64,000 bases of DNA from Fallopia convolvulus (lineage: Eukaryota > Streptophyta > Magnoliopsida > Caryophyllales > Polygonaceae). The notes below the pieces were generated by a model. It was given only the letters and a program-made list of their open reading frames with translations, was not told where the DNA came from and did no database searches. Below, one piece after another: positions 57,113 to 64,000 of this stretch; within the stretch, counting starts at the first letter, position 1, and every line of letters starts with the position of its first letter. The position numbers and the translations under genes are program-made. The stretch lies in assembly GCA_964016875.1 (NCBI GenBank), contig OZ024729.1, positions 23,208,494 through 23,272,493 of the forward strand, read 5' to 3'.

Positions 57113-60100
57113 TGCACCCGCAAGTTGGACGTCGGAATCGAAAGTCCAAGCTTGGAGATCAATGTATGAAACCGAGGACGAACAAGTGGCTTGGTTAAGA
57201 CATCAGCAAGTTGATCATTGGTTGAGACATGAGTAACGCGCATGAATCCATTCTGAACCAACTCTCGAACAAAATGAAAAGCCAATGCGACATGCTTCAT
57301 CCGAGAGTGAAAGACTGGGTTTGCACTTAAATGTGTGGCACCCATATTATCACAGTATAACACAGGCTGCCGATCTAATCGAATACCCAATTCAGACAGG
57401 AGGGAAGTCATCCAAACCATTTCAGCACACGAATCTGCTAAAGCTCTATATTCAGCTTCAGTTGACGAACGAGCAACGGTCTTTTGTTTGCGTGAACTCC
57501 ACGAAATCGGTGTAGCACCAAGATAAATCAAGTAACCTGTGGTAGAAGTAAAATCATCCTTATTGCCTGCCCAATCAGCATCTGTAAAGCCATGAAGAGA
57601 CAAAGGCGGGGTTCGATTAATGACAAGGCCATGAGCTGTCGTGCCTTTGAGGTAACGAAGCAACCGCTTCAAGGCACTCCAATGAGATGTAGTTGGAGAA
57701 TGCATGAACTGAGACAATTTGTTGACCGAAAAACTGATATCAGGACGGGTCAAGGACAAGTACTGAAGGCTGCCAATAAGTGCTCGAAAATCAGTGGGAG
57801 AATCCAGCACTGTGCCAGACGTCTTTTGCAACACAGACGAGGCACACATAGGTGTAGAAATAGCATTTGAACCAGACATGTTAGCCTTGTTCAAGACATC
57901 AAGAATATATTTATGCTGATTCAGAAAGAGACCCTTGGCATGATCATGTACTTCTACACCAAGAAAATAACGAAGAGCACCCAGATCCTTTAGAGAAAAC
58001 CGGCGAGACAACTTCGAAATCATGTCTTCAAGTGCCGAATTATTGCTCCCAATGATAATAATATCATCAACATAGACTAAAAAATAGATGACAGTAGAAT
58101 GTCTCCGAAAAACAAATAACGACGAGTCGGCAATAGAGTTAACGAAGCCAACCTAAAGCAGAAAAAGACGTAACTCAGTATACCATGCCCTCAGAGCTTG
58201 CTTCAACCCATAGATAGCCTTCTTAAGTTTGCAGACATGAGTCGGAAACTGTTTGTCAACAAAACACGGTGGTTGCTCCCTAAATACATCTTCATTCAGC
58301 GTGCCTTGTAAGAAGGCATTGTTGACATCAATCTGTCGAAGAGGCCAACCTGACGTGACGGCAATAGTCAACACAGTTCTGACAGTAACCGACTTAATCA
58401 CCGGACTAAAAGTCTCAGTAAAATCACAACCAGGGCGTTGATGAAAACCCTTTGCAACAAGGCGATCTTTGTACTTATCAAGAGAGCCATCCGGATTATA
58501 CTTGATTCGAAAAACCCATTTACATCCAACAACATTCACATTGGAATCAAGAGGAACCAAGTCCCATGTGTCATTCTTGCAAAGCGCAGAGTACTCCAAT
58601 TCCATAGCATGACGCCAATCGGGATCTTTTAAGGCTTGGGTAATATTGTGAGGTTCTCGGTGAGGGGAAGTATGAGCTGTGAGGTTGAGTTTTTGAATTG
58701 GTTTGAAGATGTTATTTTTTGAACGAGTAATAACACCAAGAGGAGGGGAATTAGGGTTAGGGCTAACCGAATGGGACGGCTCAGGGAGGGCGAGAGACTC
58801 GGAGATAGCCGAAGAGGATTGGGCCGAGTCATTGTTGGGAGTTGCGTCTGGCGAGTCATGTGCCAAGGGAGGACTAGGGTTTGGTGTGTTCGCAGCCGCC
58901 AGTTGGGAAGGGGAGTGAGGCGGTGGGATAGGAGGCGTAGCAGGGTGAATTGGCACGGAAGGAAGAGGCGGAAAACCAGGGGGTGGTGGTAAGGCATTGG
59001 TTGGCAGAATTGGAACGTGCAAGGACGTCCAAGGGTTATCAGCAGCGGAAGACGAGGGAGTGGTTTGGGGCATTTGCTTGGAGCGAAAAGGATAGACATG
59101 TTCAACAAATGTGACATGCCTTGAAGTGAACACTTTGAAGGAATCGGGATCAAGACAAAAATAGGCACTTTGAGAAAGAGAGTAGCCTACAAAAACACAA
59201 GGTCGGGACTTGGGTTCAAGCTTATGAGACGTGTAAGGTCGGAGCCACGGAAAACACAAGCAACCAAAGCATTTAAGTTTTTGATAATTCGGAAGAACTT
59301 GGAAGAGTTTGAAGTAGGGAGACATGTTTTGTAGAGTGGCAGTAGGCATCCGATTAATAAGATATACTGTCGTTTTGAAGGCATAAGGCCAAAGTGTGTT
59401 GGGAAGGCCAGAATAGGACAAGAGAGTGAGACCCGTCTCAACAATATGTCGATGACGACGCTCAGAGTAATCATTATGTTGAGGTGTGTGTGGAGGCGTG
59501 GTGAAATGGGTGACACCAGAAGAGGCGAGAAAAGAATTAAGAGCAAGATACTCACCGCCGTTGTCAGAATAAAGAATTTTGATCTTGGACTTGAAAAAAA
59601 TTTCGACTAGGGCACGAAATTTGATAAAAGTGTCTTTTGTATCGGATTTTCGTTTCAACGGATAAAGCCATATATATTTGGTGAAGTGATCAACAAAAAT
59701 AATATAATAGCGATAACCGTCATGAGATAGAACTGGAGAAGTCCATACATCCGAAAAGATAATTTGAAGAGGAGCACTAGAAGAAATAGTAGACTGATAA
59801 AAAGGAAGTTTGTGACTTTTATTGATTGAACAAGAAGTACAAGAATCAAAATCAGGCTGCGAACAAGCTAAGTGAAAGCTAGATTGCATAAACTTTAAAA
59901 CTGCTGACGACGGATGACCCAATTTATGATGTAAAGATGACCCAACGGAAGAGCTAGTGGTGAGGACTTGAGGAGAGACGGAAAGTGGCCAAGAGTAGAC
60001 ACCATCAACACAAGGTCCGCTAAGAAGGACCGATCTCGTAAGAAGATCCTTCACAAGAAAACAAGTAGGTAAGAATTCAACGGAATGGTTGTTTTGAGAA

Positions 60101-61397
60101 GTGAATTGAGACACAGAAATAATGTTTTTGGACAACTGAGGAACAAACAGAACATTATAAAATTTAAAAGAATGGTTGCTTGTATGAAAGTTAAGTTTTC
60201 CGAGACCCGAAATTTTAAGACCATTACCGTTACCAATACGAAGCTCGTCCGGACCCTCATAAGGATAGTGGTGGCTTAAGTTTTGGAGATCATGAGTGGC
60301 GGTGTGAGAGGCCTTGCTATCCAGCAACCACGATTGATTTGAATTTGTGGCTGCATGAATCTGGGGCATAGGGCGAGGGGTATACGAAGATGGTGTGTTC
60401 GGCGGAGGAGGGGGATAAGGCGGCCGTGGCTGAGAGGGGGGACGCAGGTTAGGTGCCATTTGCCGAAAAATCGGACAGTAAGCTACGACATGTCCAACTT
60501 CTTGACACCAGTGACACTTGCCAAGGAAGTTTGGGCGAGGGTTCGATGAATTAGGGTTCGGTGGTGGTGGCGGATAAGGGCTAGGGAAATTAGGGTTTTG
60601 GTTGTTTTGGGAAGGCCATGATCTGGGGTTGGTGTTGGACTGAGATGGCGCCCCACTAGATGAGGAGGGCTGCTTTTGCTTGAACCGGGACTTGGCTTGC
60701 GCAGTCATGGCAGTTGTCGGGGACGACGAGGAATCAGCACCGTCAATTTTTAATTGGAGTTCCTTTTGAATTAGCTTCTCATGCAGTTCTTCAAAAGAGA
60801 TCGTTGTGTCACGCGCACGAACTCCATCAATGACCGATTGAAAGGAACTGTTAAGACCTTGAAGAACATAGTCAATGACATCCTCGGGATCTTGTTCTTT
60901 GCCAAGAGATGCAAGAAGATCAACACAATGCTTAATTTGTTGCATGAATTCTGTAATAGACTGAGACTCTTTCTTCATGTGGCGTAACTTGTCTTTGAAT
61001 TGATGAATATGCCCCCGTGAAGGTTTGGCATATGTATTTTCGAGCATTTGCCATGCATCACGACACGACGCCGCCCTAGTGATAAGCGGTGCTACCGTGG
61101 CTGACAGTGTTCCGACGAGGGCGCCATATAGAAGGCGGTCCTGCCGAAGCCATGTGGTGTAGGCCGGATTAGGCACTGTGACATCCGGATTGACAAAATT
61201 GGGTTGTGTTTTGGGTGGGGCTGGGTACGATCCGTCCAAGAACTTGAACAGACCATACCTTCGAGAATAGATTGAATTTGTGCTTTCCACGTTATGTAAT
61301 TCGTAGAGGTAAGCTTTATGGCATTGTGAAATTGAACGATGATGAAAGACTTTGATGGTTCAACATCGTTCGGAATAGTATGATTGTTGGAGGCCAT
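57097..61397 (-). pseudogene. gag-pol: Gag-pol polyprotein of the Ale-like copia, two lesions
   Basis: ATG at 61,397 (MASNNHTIPNDVEPSK). A frameshift near 61,265 moves to the long frame 61,290-58,153, and a single in-frame TAG at 58,153-58,155 separates it from 58,023-57,097. Order: gag domain of UBN2 type (TTWLRQDRLLYGALVGTL), CCHC knuckle CHWCQEVGHVVAYC, protease with WLLDSKASH where DSG is expected, integrase (HKLGHPS finger; Asp in SDVWTS and SDNGGEY, Glu in SERRHRHI), RT (FTETFSPVIK, QIDVNNAFLQG, YVDD near 58,075) and RNase H (FTDADWAG, STEAEYRAL, YCDNMGAT). About 1,430 codons in all. The DSG-to-DSK change would probably inactivate the protease. Confidence 0.85.
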
Positions 61398-61455
61398 GGA
61401 GAAGGGCCGGAAAAAAATCGTATGAGAGGCCGAAAATTTTGTGGGAATGGATCAA

Positions 61456-61468
61456 GCTCGTGATACCA
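61456..61468 (-). promoter_or_regulatory. Primer binding site of the Ale-like copia
   Basis: TGGTATCACGAGC begins directly at the 5' LTR end on the minus strand; complementary to the initiator tRNA-Met 3' end at its first eight bases. Confidence 0.75.
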
Positions 61469-61656
61469 TATTGAGATTATGAAAAGTCTGATGATATTAT
61501 TGATTGAGAAGAGTACAATATATAGGATTACATAAGATAATGTCCTTGGGCTCCAAGGCACAATCTTTTACTAAAGGATATAAAATATTATGGCAATATC
61601 TTGCCTAACATAAAAGGATAAGATTATGGAAAAATATATTCTAATTATCTCTAATA
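61469..61656 (-). repeat. 5' LTR of the Ale-like copia
   Basis: 188 bp, three differences from the 3' LTR by direct comparison. A TATATA motif is in its middle (complement of GTACAATATATAGG). Confidence 0.9.
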
Positions 61657-62379
61657 TCAGGTTGGGTGGCGGGCGGCGTGGAAGAGGAGGCCGCGAGTGC
61701 CTTAGCATCGGCGGCGAGAACATCATGCTTTTTTCGACGGGTTTCTTCTAGGAGAACCATGGATATGGCCTTGGTGAAATCTTGAAAAGGAGTTTGTTGT
61801 TGAATGAAGCTGGCCACCGTTTCAAACTCAAGAGACAAACCCGATATCAATTGGATGACAAGTTGGCACTGAGTGAGCGGAGAATCAACATTGGAGAGTT
61901 GATTAGATATGTCCTTGAGATGTGGACAGTAAGCAAGCATAGGGGGAAAAGATTCAAGGCGACAACGAGAAAATTCATTCTGATAAACCGCACGAGAGGC
62001 TTTATTATCCTGAAAGATATCATGTAATCTCTTCCAAGCCGACAAAGTTGTAGAGTTTGATTCGAGAATCGTCAGAAGCAGATCGGACTGATCCCACAAA
62101 GCATCATTGACTTTGGCCGGTTCGATGTGATCCAGAACCAGATGTGCGCATGCAGCGACTCGAAACAACTTCGCCCAAGAGTTATACTTGGTGTTTGTAA
62201 CATCCAAGACAAGTGGAATTAGGTTTTTGATGTGTTCGAGACGGTAAGAGTGGAGTGAAACAAAGTTGTGGAGGCGGCGAGGACGTCGAAGAATCTGACT
62301 TCAAAGTCTGAGCAGGCGGAATGACGACGTCCGTCGTGTTTTCTATAGTAGAAGACTTGTCTCCAGTTTGATCGCCCAT
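61657..62379 (-). pseudogene. gag: Gag gene of an older short-LTR copia-type element, interrupted
   Basis: ATG at 62,379 (MGDQTGDKSSTIENTT). A frameshift near 62,220 leads to the UBN2-like gag domain: NTKYNSWAKLFRVAACAHL, DALWDQSDLLLTILESN and LISGLSLEFETVASFI. It is cut at the TCAGG target site and continues at 56,924. Only gag was found. The element may be gag-only (non-autonomous) or truncated after gag. Confidence 0.75.
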
Positions 62380-62540
62380 TACGATTGAGGAGCGAGAGGC
62401 TTTTTTTTGAGAGGGGGCTTAGAGAAGGTCGAGGGGAGCGACACAAGGACAAGTTGGAGGGATCGGGGAGGGCATCGCACGCTAGAGAAGAGCGGCGGGA
62501 GGGGTGCAGCCGAGAGAGAGAAAGGCGTCGCATGGAGGGT

Positions 62541-62550
62541 CATGATACCA
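62541..62550 (-). promoter_or_regulatory. Primer binding site of the older short-LTR element
   Basis: TGGTATCATG on the minus strand immediately after the LTR end CTCTAACA, about 160 bp before the gag ATG. Confidence 0.7.
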
Positions 62551-62687
62551 TGTTAGAGTGTGAAATTCTCCTCGATCTCTCTATTGATTACCAATTTATA
62601 GTATACATACTTGCCAAGCAAGTTATGGTTTTACAAATATATACATAAGATATAATAATATATGCTATCACTTTCTCTGATTCCACA
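62551..62687 (-). repeat. 5' LTR of the older short-LTR element
   Basis: TGTGGAATCAG to CACTCTAACA, about 137 bp, TG...CA ends. Such a short LTR suggests a TRIM-like or small copia element. No 3' LTR was found in the window. Confidence 0.6.
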
Positions 62688-62698
62688 CTCTTTAGAAG

Positions 62699-62880
62699 CA
62701 CTGTTGGAAGGCTTCAAGATTTAGCTTTCACGAGAATGGACATATCTTTTGTAGTCAATCGAGTGTCTCAAGCGATGCATCATCCAACCCTCCTTTATTG
62801 GCAACAAGTCAAGCAAATTCTTCATTACCTCAACTTTACACAACATTTTGCCTTGCATATTTTTGCCATTGTGTGAGCAA
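62699..62880 (+). pseudogene. Copia RT/RNase H remnant
   Basis: VGRLQDLAFTRMDISFVVNR then VSQAMHHPT and KQILHYLN follow the copia block between RT and RNase H. About 60 codons open, truncated both sides. The older short-LTR element seems to have inserted in or next to it. Confidence 0.65.
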
Positions 62881-63324
62881 AAATATGCAAGGCAAAGCAA
62901 ACAGATCATTCTGTGAGCAGAACTGAAGGAACACTTACAATTATAAGTTGTGTACTTGTGTGTATTAAAATCAGACTCGCTTTAAAATTATGTCAAAAAA
63001 TTTCAAACTTTCAAACTCAAATTTCTTCGCAACACTTAAAAAAAAGGCGAAATTTGACATCACTATACCACTTTAATGAGTATTGGTAATAAAAGTTAGT
63101 CAATATGAATAACTTTCCTTGTACAGAAATAAAAGTTCTAAAACAATTGCATTTTTTCATACAACCCACATCGACCCAGGGCACTCCCAACGTTAGCAGA
63201 ATCTTGGAGGTCAAGATGTAAATCCACTCCGCAAGTTATCCAGAAAGGAAAATGTAACAAAAGGGTCATGAAATAGAGCAAGATAATGCTAATAGAGTTG
63301 TCTAAACACAGTTCAACCTGACCC
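62881..63324. other. No recognised feature
   Basis: AT-rich DNA without a convincing ORF or repeat. Confidence 0.5.
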
Positions 63325-63340
63325 AAATACAATACAACGC

Positions 63341-63541
63341 ACCAATAACCAATTGGTCTAGTGGGATGAGGTGCTAGGCTCCTTAAGCGTTTGTTCAGGA
63401 GGTTCGAAGTTCGAATCTTTCTGGCGGCGTGTATGGAAAAAATTGAATTGGGAGGGTCGCCCCCAGCAATGGGCCTCTGCAGTACCCGGTTCGGACGTAG
63501 ATTGGCCCCGGCTAATCGAATCGAGCGAAGAGATAAAAAAA
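63341..63541 (+). mobile_element. tRNA-derived SINE
   Basis: Box A-like TGGTCTAGTGG (63,355-63,365), box B-like GTTCGAATC (63,409-63,417), then a GC-rich body and a short A-run end. A perfect 16-bp target duplication, AAATACAATACAACGC, is at 63,325-63,340 and 63,542-63,557. The length and layout fit plant Au-type or similar SINEs. Confidence 0.85.
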
Positions 63542-63557
63542 AAATACAATACAACGC

Positions 63558-63780
63558 TTGACCTGAAATTTTCAAACTAGGATCCTACTTAAACCATACA
63601 TCGATTGATTCACACATTTCTTAGTTGGATTAGGTTAGTCGACCTGCGGAATATTCAATAAATAAATATTAAAACTCGCTAACCCACTTGGAAGGTTCTG
63701 CCACCAGGTGAATTTGATTATTCTAATGCTTTTATCAAACGGCATTAGTCTATGATGCAATGATGTTAAGAGGTTGTTTT
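63558..63780. other. No recognised feature
   Basis: Short flank between SINE and hAT-like end. Confidence 0.5.
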
Positions 63781-64000
63781 TAGGGATGTAAATGAACCGA
63801 GCCGTTCGTGAGAAATTTGGTGTTCGGCTCGGTTAAATCTTGTTCGTGTTCGGCTCGTCTTGTAAATGAACCAAGCTTGAGCGCAATTTTAAGGCTCGAA
63901 AGATAAATGAACTGAGCTTGAGCACAAGATAACTCGGCTCGTTTGCTCATGAGCAAATTCGTTTATATGCTCATGAGAAAGCTCGATTATACACTCATAA
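63781..64000. mobile_element. End of a hAT-like DNA transposon, cut by the window edge
   Basis: TAGGGATGTAAATG resembles the Ac-type terminal repeat TAGGGATGAAA. Subterminal GTTCGGCTCG and GAGCTTGAGC motifs repeat in both orientations (63,800-63,940), as in plant hAT non-autonomous elements. The other end is not visible. Confidence 0.5.

Larger units (their letters stand above)
56925..61656 (-). mobile_element. Ty1/copia element, Ale-like, with 188-bp LTRs
   Basis: Flanked by TCAGG at 56,920-56,924 and 61,657-61,661. LTRs 56,925-57,112 and 61,469-61,656 are 188 bp each and differ at three positions, so the insertion is recent. On the element strand the LTR reads TATTAGAG to CTCAATA: TA...TA ends rather than TG...CA. 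A met-tRNA primer site follows the 5' LTR. Coding sequence fills nearly the whole interior. Confidence 0.9.

Overview
The window is nuclear DNA of a flowering plant, probably a eudicot, from a repeat-dense chromosome region. The evidence is plant-specific retroelement families (SIRE-like, Ale-like, Athila-like and Tat-like), a tRNA-Asp primer site, a tRNA-derived SINE, FAR1-like and hAT-like DNA transposon pieces, and a TGGGCC/telo-box promoter. I found no intact ordinary protein-coding gene. Almost every long open frame belongs to a retrotransposon, and most are broken. The species cannot be named from the sequence.

Layout, left to right. From 1 to about 38,435 lies one old minus-strand Ty1/copia element of SIRE/Maximus type (5' LTR 37,463-38,435, gag and protease 35,240-37,406, integrase 34,305-34,952, RT/RNase H 15,854-18,060, accessory ORF 155-1,757). 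It is split by two insertions, both with exact 5-bp target duplications. The first is an Athila-like element at 2,004-15,332 (CATGG). It keeps gag, protease and an env-like ORF but has no RT, RNase H or integrase, and 3 kb of foreign DNA sits inside its left LTR. The second is a plus-strand Ty3/gypsy element at 18,068-34,304 (GTTAT), itself filled with a TIR transposon (21,079-22,413), a Tat-like pol with its 3' hairpin-repeat region (about 23,480-30,420) and a solo LTR (31,595-34,027, ACCAT).

From 38.4 to 46.8 kb are LINE, chromovirus and copia fragments, then the one part that looks like host DNA: a promoter at 42.5 kb with TGGGCC and telo-box motifs, followed by candidate box C/D snoRNAs (43.1-43.5 kb), a 45-bp inverted repeat and a gag-like fragment. 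A 3.3-kb solo LTR occupies 46,789-50,089 (GTCAT).

From 51 to 56 kb a second copy of the TIR transposon, carrying an RNase H gene fragment, is interrupted by another TIR element with a FAR1-like fragment. From 56.8 to 62.7 kb a young Ale-like copia (56,925-61,656, TCAGG, 188-bp LTRs) sits inside the gag gene of an older short-LTR element. A SINE (63,341-63,541) and the end of a hAT-like element close the window.

Three points deserve most attention. The Athila-like element carries paired TCGTTAACGA palindromes about two helical turns apart at nearly every junction between its parts. The TIR transposon family has arms made of oppositely oriented GTTCAT arrays and has taken up an RNase H fragment. 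The third is the candidate snoRNA cluster. No similarity search was possible; all assignments rest on motifs read directly.
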